64,000 nt of DNA from Dirofilaria immitis (lineage: Eukaryota > Nematoda > Chromadorea > Rhabditida > Onchocercidae): positions 1,054,001 to 1,118,000 of the forward strand of contig JAKNDB010000110.1 in assembly GCA_024305405.1 (NCBI GenBank). Reading direction: 5' to 3'. This document shows, one piece after another, positions 39,401 through 49,141 of the stretch (positions within the stretch are counted from its first letter, which is position 1; every line of letters starts with the position of its first letter). The notes under the pieces are model-generated. The model saw nothing but the letters and a program-made list of their open reading frames with translations. It was not told where the DNA came from and searched no databases. The position numbers were made by a program, and so were the translations under genes.

Positions 39401-42400
39401 CAGCATATCGAATTTGATATTGACCAGTCAAAGTTATCATGTTTTTTATGAAAGGTATTCAATGTTATCAAATGTTTGACAACTGGAGAGATCAAAGTGA
39501 CGATAATCATTTTTTCCAGGAATGGGAATTATTCACTGGTTCGATTGTTGATGATGACACGATTCATCCAGTAGAAAAGATTAATTGGATTGGTAGTGAA
39601 CGGAAGGCAGCTGTTGCTAAATTACAGGTTAACTTTAGAATAATTTCCATGAGCTTAAATTACTGTAATGAGTGTTGTGTTAAACATACTTTTTAGTGTC
39701 ATAAGTGAGTTTTAATTCTTTCTTCGATAAAATTAATTACAGAAACCAAAATTTTGGAATATTGCAGAAACATTTGCCGATATTATTTAATAATCTTCGT
39801 TTTACGGATGAAGGATTGTGGAGGGAATTTGCTCGCACGCTAAACTGCGAAAAAACATTTCCACCTGCTATCGATGCAATTATGACACCGTTCCAGAAAT
39901 TGCTCGTTATCCAGGCTATTCGGCCAGAGAGACTTTATCCCGCTATGATCAGCTTTGTTGTTAACATATTAGGTTTGATTTTAATCTAACACCTATGAGC
40001 CAACTATCTGAATTAGACATTTCCGAAACTTTCCAGCTTAAATTTCAGGCGTTCCATCAATCAATCCATCTCCACTTGACCTGAGCTCAGTCTACAAGTC
40101 AGAAAGCAGTAGCAATGAGCCAATCATGATATTGATTAGTCCTAGTGCAGATCCTTCACAAGTATTATTCATATATTCTAACTTCTGCTTGAAAATGTGG
40201 AAAAATTGAGTTAAATTACTAATAATCAAGTTTTAATCATTTATACCGTTAAAAATTGAAATTTATCTGGCTCTTTTATTGGATTATAATATCGAATTCA
40301 AATTTTAATTAATTTTTATCAGATTGATATAAACTAAACCATAGAGCTAAAATTTTAAATTACGCTAATCTACAGATAAGATTTTCTACAACTGCATTTT
40401 GAAATTTGAATGCATATCACCAAGGAAAAGCTATAAATAGCAATTCAGAATAAACTAAAATGCTGGAATTCTATACATATAATTTTTGCTTAATTGTAAT
40501 ATTCACAAAAACTTTAGATGCAAATATTAAGTTATTTTTTAGTAGAAAATAATAAATTTGTGCTTTAAAAGTTATTGTTAAAGGAACTAGAAGAACTGGC
40601 CTGAAAGCAAATATCTATAGCAAAATTCTATCAAATTTCAATGGGTCAAGGACAACGACAAGTAGCTCTTGAAGCAATTAGGACATGTTCTGCAAAAGGT
40701 GGTTGGGTGTGCTTGAAAAATTTACATCTCGCCATCGATGACATAGCAGAAATCGAGAAGGTATGGAATGAAATTTCTAATTTTGTAAATTTATAATACT
40801 TGGGAATGTTTTGACTTATTAAAATGATGATGCCTTTTTAATTCCCAGAAAACTTCAAGAGTTAATTAATATCTTCTCTTTTAAAAACTTTTTTCTTTTA
40901 ATTCTTCAGCGTTTGGTTATGATTTTAATTTAATTTCAGGAATTTTTGACATCAAAACGAGATCCCAGTTTTCGACTCTGGTTGACCTCGGAATCAAATG
41001 AACATTTCTCACCACAGCTTCTGCAGACTTCATTGAAAATTGTTTACGAAGCACCACCTGGCATCAAGAATAATATGAAAAGGATTTATGCTCAGTGGCA
41101 ACAGTCTGAAATTAATTTTAGTGCTGTTTGTTTGCAGAGTTTGTTCATATTAGCTTGGTTACATGCACTTTTGCAAGAGCGACGAATGTTTATACCTCAG
41201 GTATTATATTTTATTTAAATCGAAAAAATTCCATACGAATTTCGATAAGAATGGAAATAGTTTTTTTGCTTTTATCAAAAAGAATTCTAGAAGCACTTCA
41301 ACTGAAATGAATTGCAAAATACTTGCTATTCTTGATTTGTTAAGCCTTGGTAAATGCAAATAAAACTATAGTTTAACGATTACCTTAATATGTTCTTTTT
41401 GTGCTAAATTGCAACCAAATATTACTTCCAGCTAAGTTCCAAATGAAATAGTTCGCGATTTCCACTTAATTTATCTCTCCATTTCGTGATCAATATTTTC
41501 AGCAATTATGGTCTAGCTAAATGCCAATTACTAAATTCATTAGACATAAGTGAGGACGAAGTTCTAATATAAATTTTATTTCAATTACCTTGTGCAAAGG
41601 CAACAATGAATAGCATGTTAATCAATTGTTAACTCTACGTAAAATATAAATAATGATTTCAGGCTTGGTCGAAGTTTTATGAATTTAATAACAGTGATCT
41701 TCGAGTAGCCAGAAAATTTGTTGAAAATGTTACAAGAGATAACAAAAGTATGATCTTCTGAATCTGAAATTTTGGATGATTTTACAATGGTCGAAATACA
41801 TGGGACTTAATTTAGATCTTTTGAGTAATAGCAGCTAGAGAGTAGAAAGCGTGATACCTTTCAAAATTTTCAGATAATGCAGATTTTTGACTGTAGTGAG
41901 GTACTTGAAATCGTCATCTTTTGATACAATGATAATAGTTGACATAGTGATTTGCTTTCTGGAGTCATTCAACCTTATTGTTTTCTGTGTTTTATGAATG
42001 CATAAGGATTATGCTAGTTATCAAAAGCGATAATTCTGATACTAATTATTTTTCTAAATTTTCAAAATAAGATTTCTTTGCAAATAGAACTTTTTCAGTT
42101 GTTGATTGGCAGTTGATACATGGTCTTATGCAAACTGTTGCATATGGTGGACGAATTGACAATGATTTCGACATGAACGTTTTGAATGTTTATCTGAAAC
42201 GCTATTTCAATCCATCCATTATTGGTACGAACGGCGCCGAAATTGCACAAAATATTTCTATCCCATTCTCTAGCAATATTACGGTATATTTTCGAAATGC
42301 TATGTTTGATGGAGTGACTTCCAAGATATTTCTACATGATTTTAGGAACTTCATTTTTAATTAGTACGATTTGTAACAAGAATTTGGAAAATTAAAACTT

Positions 42401-44098
42401 ATCATGATTCACTTGACAGGATTATATTAACGTCATTAATATAAATATACCTGAGGAAGACAATCCGTCACTATTTGGTTTACCCTCAAATATAAGTACC
42501 GCACGTGAAATGGCAGAAACGATTAATACAATTCGGCAAATACGCAGCATGCAAATTGTTGGTACCACTGAAGTTACATTTGACAGGTGATACCTGTTAT
42601 TTGAATAGTGTTGCTCATTTAAGCTTTCTACTTTTTCGAATTATATACAGAATTGTTAGTTAAATGATTTTCCATAACATTTTAAATAATGTTGATGGTT
42701 AACGTAGCGAATATAATTTAGACTATCAAATCAAATGAGTTAGACATTATTTGATGTAAGGTGAAAATTATTAGATATAATTATACTTACTGCGTTGTAA
42801 CATTTATAAAAAATTAGTAATGCAAATTAATGAGATGGAATGAATCAAAGTGAAACAAAAATTTTCAGGAATGTATGGAATAAAGCTTTGAATCCAATTT
42901 TAACACTTTGGAAACGACTCAATTCCCAATCAACATTACACTCTATGAATGTGCCATCGGCACAGCACACCGACGATCCCATCTTAGAAATTATTTCCTT
43001 GGAATATGTTCATGCAATTACTCTAGTATACATCATATACAATAATTTTTAATATGTCAACAATAAATCTAAATTAGCAATGCATCTGTAATTAAAACGC
43101 GGATTTTTAGGTTCAAAAAGTTCATAAATTTCTTGGTGCAGTAAGCAAATGTTTACGTGGTATCCAAATGCTCACACCAGAAATTGCTATCAACGCACGG
43201 ACATTAATGATGCATCAAGTTTGCTTTTTGTTTTTATAAGAAAATAAAAACTGTTTTGATTGTCTTCAAAATAACTGAAAATATTGAGGTATTTTCACTT
43301 TGTTTAAATATCGTTTATAGACACCAGAAGAATGGCAAGAAGCATGGATAGGTCCATCGGATCCAGCTCAATATTTGTCAGCTTTGGTACATAAGGCCAA
43401 ATCAATAGAAGAATTATCACATATCAGTGACAGTCATAAAATATTAAAAATCCAATCAAACTTGGCTGCATTTTTCGACCTGCTGCTTTCTTCAATGCTT
43501 TGCGGCAGCTAACCGCAAGGTTTTATAAACTTTTTAAATTCAAATTTAACTTGATTTCTTTTTAGCTTAAATTCCTACTTTTAATACGAAGGAAGATGTG
43601 ATTTCTAAGCAATTTCAAATTTACTATACTTGGGATTTAATAAGGCACTCTTAACTTCAGGAAAAAGCATTTATTCATGGATGAATTGAAATTGGCGACC
43701 GCTTGGAATGCCTCATTTCTGAAAAACGAAAATATAATGGAAATATCTGGAATCCACATCCAGGGAGCTTTATTTGAAGAGCATATCGTTGAAACAAAAC
43801 AAATATCGCCCACTCTTACAACGGCTCCAAATTTGTACATTGCTTGGATATCTGCTGTAAGTATCGAGCAAGAAAAGGATTCAAATAGAAGAAATGTAAA
43901 AACAGTTTTTTTTTTAAGATTTAATTTGAAAAAATATTTTCAGAATGCCCCGGATGTTTATGAAAAGATAAATCAATATTTGTGCCACTCTATGCAACAC
44001 CTGAACGAAACAAATTGATTGCCGAAGTTCAAATGCCGTGTACCAAAAATCCGGAGAGATGGATTATTGCTTCAGTTGCGCTGTTTTTATCAAGTTAA
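10895..44098 (+). CDS. che-3: Cytoplasmic dynein-2 heavy chain, retrograde IFT motor
   Basis: Orthologue of C. elegans CHE-3 and human DYNC2H1. It is the ATPase heavy chain that carries intraflagellar-transport trains from the ciliary tip back to the base; worms lacking it have defective sensory cilia. I traced about 89 exons in order from N-terminal tail to C-terminal AAA6 region, about 12.77 kb coding or about 4,250 residues, which is the family's normal length. Hallmarks: P-loops GPAGTGKT (AAA1) and GPSGSGKST (AAA2), Walker B CFDEFNR, a coiled-coil stalk and the microtubule-binding [17 protein letters not shown] segment. From exon 21 on, about 19 exons are out of frame by one base, each inside a mononucleotide run, and one TGA interrupts exon 80, so the frame as written is not continuous. 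Exons 1-20 read cleanly. The last codons are ALFLSS then TAA. Details are in the part entries. Confidence 0.97.
18525..24782 (+). other. che-3: che-3 exons 21-34: tail end and linker, frame broken at six homopolymers
   Basis: Exons: 18525-18673, 18852-19053, 19354-19508, 19757-19868, 20945-21190, 21909-21992, 22284-22371, 22467-22615, 22880-22998, 23082-23197, 23437-23549, 23652-23756, 23836-24059, 24671-24782. The linker swings over the AAA ring to produce the power stroke. Recognisable pieces include [54 protein letters not shown] and DYTYEYQ just before AAA1. Frame is lost by one base within A runs at 18625-18628, 18944-18948, 19380-19383 and 22316-22320, and within T runs at 23112-23115 and 23190-23193. 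One extra base in each run restores both the conserved sequence and the phase of the next exon. Confidence 0.9.
24873..26754 (+). other. che-3: che-3 exons 35-43: AAA1, main ATPase site
   Basis: Exons: 24873-24936, 25083-25150, 25322-25465, 25533-25622, 25688-25829, 25915-25996, 26245 to about 26359, 26474-26580, 26686-26754. AAA1 hydrolyses the ATP that powers movement. Walker A GPAGTGKT is at 25115-25138. [17 protein letters not shown] and Walker [14 protein letters not shown] are intact, as are [20 protein letters not shown] and LFRPIVMS. All catalytic residues I can identify are present. The end of the 26245 exon is uncertain: the following exon needs an incoming phase that the exon gives only if the A run at 26349-26352 is one base longer. 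Confidence 0.92.
26959..28735 (+). other. che-3: che-3 exons 44-49: AAA2
   Basis: Exons: 26959-27134, 27311-27481, 27671-27792, 27954-28055, 28226-28406, 28550-28735. AAA2 binds nucleotide mainly for structure. Walker [10 protein letters not shown] and Walker [20 protein letters not shown] are clear, followed by [17 protein letters not shown] and [11 protein letters not shown] with the sensor arginine. Entry into the first exon is out of frame unless the A5 run at 26961-26965 is A6, which yields [10 protein letters not shown] in phase with the previous exon. All other junctions agree. Confidence 0.92.
28832..31526 (+). other. che-3: che-3 exons 50-56: AAA3
   Basis: Exons: 28832-28977, 29219-29453, 29871-30020, 30214-30382, 30786-30879, 31137-31176, 31407-31526. 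AAA3 is a regulatory nucleotide site. Walker A is GPDGSGKES, with the lysine kept. The Walker B strand reads [17 protein letters not shown], where the usual Asp is Gly. [10 protein letters not shown] and [12 protein letters not shown] follow as expected. The last two exons do not join in phase: the preceding exon read to GTACAC ends in phase 0, while the exon at 31407 needs phase 1. A small exon may be missing or a base may be wrong. This stretch is also the most variable part of the ring between species. Confidence 0.85.
31690..33380 (+). other. che-3: che-3 exons 57-61: AAA4 with degenerate P-loop
   Basis: Exons: 31690-31776, 31946-32091, 32256-32477, 32781-32923, 33189-33380. The P-loop position reads [20 protein letters not shown]: the catalytic Lys is Arg, a change that dynein-2 AAA4 in other animals also shows, so this is family-typical. 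[12 protein letters not shown], a Walker-B-like [10 protein letters not shown] and [11 protein letters not shown] follow. In the exon at 32256 the frame breaks at the T5 run 32405-32409; six Ts restore it and fit the next exon's phase. Confidence 0.9.
33581..36247 (+). other. che-3: che-3 exons 62-69: coiled-coil stalk and microtubule-binding domain
   Basis: Exons: 33581-33716, 33899-34007, 34142-34308, 34461-34583, 35101-35221, 35480-35628, 35846-35944, 36095-36247. The antiparallel stalk carries the microtubule-binding tip. CC1 and CC2 are Lys/Glu/Gln-rich heptads; the tip contains [32 protein letters not shown] and [19 protein letters not shown]. This is the most frame-broken part: A runs at 33630-33636, 33643-33648, 33969-33972, 33977-33981, 34534-34538 and 35198-35201 each appear one base short. 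The exon ending near 35624-35628 lacks a standard donor in the right phase, and the exon ending at 36247 uses a GC donor. Confidence 0.88.
36441..44098 (+). other. che-3: che-3 exons 70-89: AAA5, AAA6 and C-terminal domain
   Basis: Exons: 36441-36629, 36782-36885, 37316-37479, 37799-37918, 38255-38389, 38525-38668, 39073-39227, 39520-39627, 39768-39972, 40049-40161, 40584-40760, 40940-41200, 41663-41747, 42099-42283, 42420-42586, 42869-43025, 43111-43218, 43321-43519, 43661-43856, 43944-44098. Conserved stretches: [67 protein letters not shown] and [12 protein letters not shown]. The T6 run at 36871-36876 is one base too long. Runs at 39160-39163, 43471-43475 and 43963-43966 are one short. 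Exon 80 has an in-frame TGA at 40602-40604. The stop TAA at 44096-44098 follows a normal dynein-2 C-terminus. Confidence 0.9.
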
Positions 44099-46044
44099 TA
44101 GGAAATTAAACTACATGAAAAATCATACTTTGAAAAAATACTATAATAATACAAAAGAAGAATATATCGATTAGCGCAAACTTATTAGTAATTTCTTGAA
44201 TGATGATATGAATATATGGTGATATTATTATAATGATATGAAGCAATTTACTCAATGAAAAAAATTGCAGTTAAGAAATCTGCAGACAAAAAATAAAAGC
44301 AATTTTGACTGACAATCAACTTCAACAGTTCAAAGATCCTAATTTTCGCCATTTCATAAATACGACACATTTTTCTTTTGACTTGGTCTTTTTGTCTAAG
44401 CAATTTCTTGTCATAGCAATGAAAATTATCGAATAACTCTATAGGCATGAATTGAGTTATAATTCGCAAAAGGAAAGGATGACAAATAAGAGATGTAGCA
44501 ACTCATATATAAACATATATTCAATAGAAGAAAACAAATATTAGATTAAAAGTAACTAAAGGATACATAGAGATAATGAGAATGCTGAAACTAATGCAGT
44601 CACTAATTGGCAAATCAGGTTGTGACGTAGTAAAAAAATTAGCAGTAAAAAGCAATGAAATTAAGTTTATTTTTGAATATAAGGAATAATTTATTCTTGT
44701 TAGACTGTTTGTATCAATATAAGCAAGTAGTGAATATAAGACTGGTCAAGATGAAGTAAGTTCAGATTGCTAAGTAAATTTTTCAGCAAGTTTTAAATAT
44801 AAATAGGAGAAAAATTGAACGGCAATAAAAAAAAAAAAAGAAAAAAAACATTATATTGCTATGTGAAGAAAAAAATGAATTTACATGAACTGGAGAAATG
44901 TCAAGAATAATACATTCCACCATCAAAGTTAAATAATTTGTAAACTGTCACTAGAGATTTTCGTTTCAATTATTTTTAAAAAAATTAAGATATATCACCA
45001 GAAAATTAACAGGAATATGTTGTTCTGGGTAAAGAGATGTACATGGTTTATTTAATCAAGAAAAAGAAATTATTTTTGGTATATTGAACACTGATATAGT
45101 TTAAACTCTTCCAAAACAGGTGCGAATAAAATAAATTTTGAAGTAATATGACTATGATTATTATTTTTCTAATAAATATTTCTTAAATGAAAAACAAGGC
45201 CCTTAATAGTCAATCGCGGTTGGATAAATAACATATAAGAAAAAAATCGAATAGAAGCAATAATATGTCAAATAAGCTCGAGAACCTTAGCGATTTCCGC
45301 GAAGAAGTTCGTAAGCTTCTGCTCCAAGTGCTTTCCGGAAATGATCCTCTACTTAAAAGAAAAGGAATTCAATTGTTGGAATTGTATATTTATCGATACT
45401 GAATTCATTATTATATATATGTATAAACACATTGCTCAAATTTATTTGGTTAATTTAAAAAAATAAGATTTAATTGGAAACTTTAATTTGGAAAAATAGG
45501 AAGATTTAACTGATAAGAGGAAAAAATGAGCAAAAATGGTGTAATAGATTTGAAAAAATAGAAAAGTAAAAAATGCTAAAACACTGATTAAAAATCTAAA
45601 TTTGATTTAACATCCGTATAGTAATGTCTCTAGTTAGTACAAAACTGCATTTGGATATAATAGTGGTGCTAATAAATTTAATTGTAATGATAAAAAAACT
45701 TATTAGGTCATTTCTCACGGTCATTTAATGATAAAGTGCTGGATGTTACTAAGTTCTAACTATTCATGTACTTCGATTTCTATAAATTTTCTTTCTGCCA
45801 ATTAAAATATAATTCAATTTTTGTTCCAAAAGAAACGAAAAGATTTATTTGCGGAAAAAAATTTTCAAACAGAAAAAGCATACGTTGCCTAATTACATTA
45901 CATGTATTTCTTAAAAGAGTTGTGATACGTGGTTAAAAATAAAACCGACATTGCATACAAAATAAACTGTTATATTTGGTCACAGAAGAATAAATCTTTA
46001 TCTTTCAATTCATTTCTTTTCAAATTTACTTGATTCAAATTTGC
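44099..46044. other. Convergent spacer between che-3 and the VGLL4-like gene
   Basis: AT-rich DNA between two converging genes, so it holds both 3' UTRs. An AATAAA hexamer at 44292-44297 is a possible che-3 polyadenylation signal, about 195 bp after the stop. Apart from one small GC-richer open frame at 45265, I see nothing in it. Confidence 0.6.
45265..45402 (+). CDS. Candidate small protein, 45 residues
   Basis: ATG to TGA, 45 codons, starting MSNKLENLSDFREEV and continuing with LLLQVLSGNDPLLKRK. The frame is noticeably richer in G and C and in mixed codons than the surrounding AT-rich spacer, which is what coding sequence looks like here. It is predicted helical, Leu/Lys/Glu-rich, with no signal peptide or membrane segment. 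It may be a microprotein, or the first exon of a longer gene using the GTATAT near 45384. I do not recognise a family. Confidence 0.35.
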   Translation: MSNKLENLSDFREEVRKLLLQVLSGNDPLLKRKGIQLLELYIYRY

Positions 46045-49000
46045 TCAATTTGAGAAAAAAATCTCAAATCTCACTTTCAATTCCGGAATTGTTGACAACA
46101 ATTTGTTGTGGAGAGCTTGCGCTACATGATGGTATATTTCGTAAACCGGTTTTTTGACTGTTTTTGCGGTGCAATAATGATCCTAAAAATTGGAACGTAT
46201 CTTTTAAAATTTAAATAGATGTAAGCAATGCAAAATTTGCGTTTTTTTTTTTAAATCATAAAATAAGCTGATAAATGAATTATATATGGAGTACTACTTG
46301 TACTGAAGCTAAATTATCACCGGAAACTTTTTTGTCAACATCAGTTTGAAGCGGTGGTGTATAATGAACATAATTTGTTTGCCGTCGTGGCCATTTACCA
46401 CTAAGCGATCGCCGGAAATGCTCAGAAACATCTGGTTCAGGAGCAGGTCGTGATGTTACTGAGGAGGCTGATCGCCGCATATCGACATTACGTCGGCCTA
46501 AAAAATATAGCCATATATTTTGGAAATTACAATAGATTTGGAATTTTAAAATAATGTCCATTTTTACTAAATATTTTTTGGAATATTTTTAAAAAGGATG
46601 TAATTAGTAATTAACTTGCAATGTAATTAGTAATTAACTCAAAAAACTACATTAAAAGAATTTTTTCCTTAAATTTCCATAATGGAATCTTTCAGTTATC
46701 CCAACTACACATTAGTGGTAATAATAATGTTTTTTCATTCAAATAAACAGCGAAGAATAAAAGTGGAGGAGGAAAATGTCAGAATTGTTCATTTATTTAA
46801 TTTTTTTAATACTACCTATTTTTTTAATATTTTCCCATATGTCTGACAAAAATTTCTTTTGCTAATTTTTTCTAAGTTATCAAAATGTCTGTGTAAAAAA
46901 ATTAAATCATTTGGAAAAATTTTTTATCAGTAAATAAATTCAGAATATTTCCAATTTAACATTCTACCGTTTTCAATATTTACTAACAATTATAGTATAA
47001 AATGCGACATACTGATCGATAATGAATATATAACTCTTATCATGCGCTATTTCGATAAATCAAAGTATAAATATGTTCTTGGTCTTCAATTTTGAAACGA
47101 ATAATCTTTCATTATTTGGAGAAAGTGTTAGACTATATTTTTAATCTTTTTCCCTGTTTACTTCGTTTTTGAAATAAAAGCATTGGAAGAAAGTGAGCGA
47201 AAAGAGTTTTTGATAATTTCCTTATATTATATAACATAATTACTTGATGCCATTTCTTTCTTTTTTTCTAAATTAAAAAATCAAAAATTGGAGACGAATG
47301 CAATCGGAATCGTGACATCACCAGTCACCATTATCATCCGCTACGATCATTTAATGTTTCAGCAAAATTTTTTTATTTTTATTTTTTGTTTTATGAAAGT
47401 TATAGAAGAACATTCTGATATTTCTTCCTACACTTAGCACCGTTTGTTAGCGACACTAATCAGAACTTTCATATATAGTAAAAATGTTATCAATTTGTGG
47501 GCCTTGGAAAAAGTGGAGGGCAAGTTTTAGTTTTAGTTTGCAAATATTGCAATTTAAGATATTGAGTGAATTACTGGAATAATATCCTGTCACTTCTATC
47601 TTAAATGATTGATTAATTCATTTCTTTCTGGATATTTCTTCTATTCTTACAATGAACAAAAAATATAGTCATAAGTTCCGAAAACTTCTGCTCAGACGAA
47701 TGAAGTTCAATAATAACAGCAATGTTTGACATGTTTTTACTTATTCTGCTCTAAACGTAATTTAAGTACTGTGTGAAAAAATGCTAGTAAGCGGAAATAA
47801 TTTATTGCTAGATAAAATTTCGGAAGCAATTCATAGATCTTCCGGTTTTTATATGAATGATCTAAACAAGCAGTGTTTCTATGATATTGTAATATATATA
47901 TGCATGCATGTATCATGATTCAAATGAATGATTATAAAACTTTTTATTTATTAAAACGCTTTTTCCTACTTTTTTCAATTCGTCTTTAATTAGTATGAAG
48001 AGAAAGGAAAAAGAATGAAGTAACGGAATAAAGTGTGCGAGGGAAAAAAGTAAAAGTAATAAAGAAAGTTTTTTTGCCGATTACTTGTTTCGCAGTACCT
48101 AAACATTCATAATGAAAATTTGTTCCGATTCTTTAACGAATTTTTTTCATCGTTCCAAAAATGAGGTGGCAAAGATTTTTAGAAAAAGATGCATCAAAAA
48201 TAAAAATAAAAGAAAGAAAAAATTGTCAAATTACACTTATAAGAAAAAGTAAATAAACAAAAATATTTTTCTAAATTCACATATTACGTATGGTATAATG
48301 AATAACAAAAGTTAATATTGTCATTTCGAATCCTTTCCCTATCTTTTTTGATTATAAAATAGTTTCTTTTTTAAAAAATATGACTATTTCGTGATAAAAA
48401 GAACTTTCCAAAAATTTTGTACTATGAATGGTTTAATAATAAAATAAAAATTTAATTTTGTAACTGCAATATTTACATCCATCAATTAATTAATTGATTT
48501 TTTTCAAAGAAAATTAGTTACTGGAGTTAAATTTAAAATTTAAAATGTGGTTGTTTTTCTTTAGCTCCAAAAAAAGAAAAAAAATGAAAAAACATACCAT
48601 AACCATTTCGTATTACGGTTGGCCTAGGCTGAGATTTATGAACAACTGAACATGATGGCAAACAACGTATTTCTCGCTTTTTAAGCGATAAGTCCAACGG
48701 CTAAAATTATTTTTTTAAGGCAGTATTTATCTTTTCTTTTAAAAATTTTGACAAATTTTTTTAAGAAAATGAAAATCTCAAAAATTCATACTGCTACCTT
48801 ATCAAACTGCTCTTCGTCATCGTCATCATCAAGATGTACACCACGAGCTACATCGGTAATTCCAACAACATCAATATCCGCATCACATGATATACCATTT
48901 AAGTTTATTATGTGATATGGTGGTGGCGGCGATAAGATAGATGGTGAAGTAATAGTACTGGTTATTGGTTGTGATATAATTGTTGAGGGTACATAAGATG

Positions 49001-49097
49001 GCGACATAGGAACAGGTATTGTTAGATTACCTAACGGTAGGTTAATTGATAAGGTCGGTGGTTGGGTCATTGGACAACTGTGCATCACATTTAACAT
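46045..49097 (-). CDS. VGLL4/Tgi-like transcription cofactor (Tondu, PPxY and CtBP motifs)
   Basis: Four exons: 48798-49097, 48598-48700, 46298-46497, and a last one from 46182. Phases agree for the first three. The protein is about 245 residues, Ser/Pro-rich and mostly disordered. It carries PPPPY (a WW-domain ligand), an acidic run of Asp/Glu, PLDLSLKK (a CtBP co-repressor motif) and DVSEHFRRSLSGKW, which resembles the Tondu motif EHFRRSLG by which VGLL4/Tgi bind TEAD factors. In animals such proteins compete with YAP for TEAD and restrain Hippo-pathway targets. A T-rich acceptor 32 bp before the ATG is compatible with trans-splicing. The last exon can be read in two frames: phase-consistent to TGA at 46045, or a Ser/Asn/Gln-rich frame to TGA at 46064. 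Only one Tondu motif is visible where vertebrate VGLL4 has two. Confidence 0.65.
46391..46429 (-). other. Tondu-like TEAD-binding motif
   Basis: Encodes VSEHFRRSLSGKW. Vertebrate VGLL4 has EEHFRRSLGKNY at its first Tondu motif. The His-Phe and the Arg-Arg-Ser-Leu core are identical; the nematode form has one inserted Ser before Gly-Lys. Confidence 0.6.
46598..46639. repeat. Two 19-bp direct copies, 23-bp period
   Basis: ATGTAATTAGTAATTAACT occurs at 46598-46616 and 46621-46639, within the large last intron of the VGLL4-like gene. Confidence 0.85.
48686..48700 (-). other. CtBP-binding motif PLDLS
   Basis: PLDLS opens the second exon, directly followed by basic residues (LKKR). PxDLS is the classical ligand of the CtBP co-repressor. 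Confidence 0.6.
48915..48926 (-). other. PPxY motif (PPPY)
   Basis: Encoded in a run of CCA codons in the first exon. PPxY binds WW domains such as those of YAP. Drosophila Tgi also carries PPxY motifs, which supports the Tgi-like reading. Confidence 0.55.
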
Positions 49098-49128
49098 TCA
49101 ATCTATTCCACTTTTTTTCTACAAATTG

Positions 49129-49141
49129 CTGAAAAAAATTT
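49129..49141 (-). promoter_or_regulatory. 3' splice acceptor just upstream of the VGLL4-like ATG
   Basis: On the minus strand a run of Ts ends in CAG at 49129, 32 bp before ATG 49097, with an in-frame TGA directly before that ATG. This fits spliced-leader addition or a 5' UTR intron, and it sets the start codon. Confidence 0.45.

Noticed and set aside
43637..43840. 67-codon minus-strand frame
   Set aside because: Antisense shadow of che-3 exon 88.
10895..44098. Calling che-3 a pseudogene outright
   Set aside because: Full length and order, intact AAA1/AAA2 motifs, nearly all splice sites and phases kept, and defects confined almost entirely to homopolymer runs. One TGA is not enough to decide.
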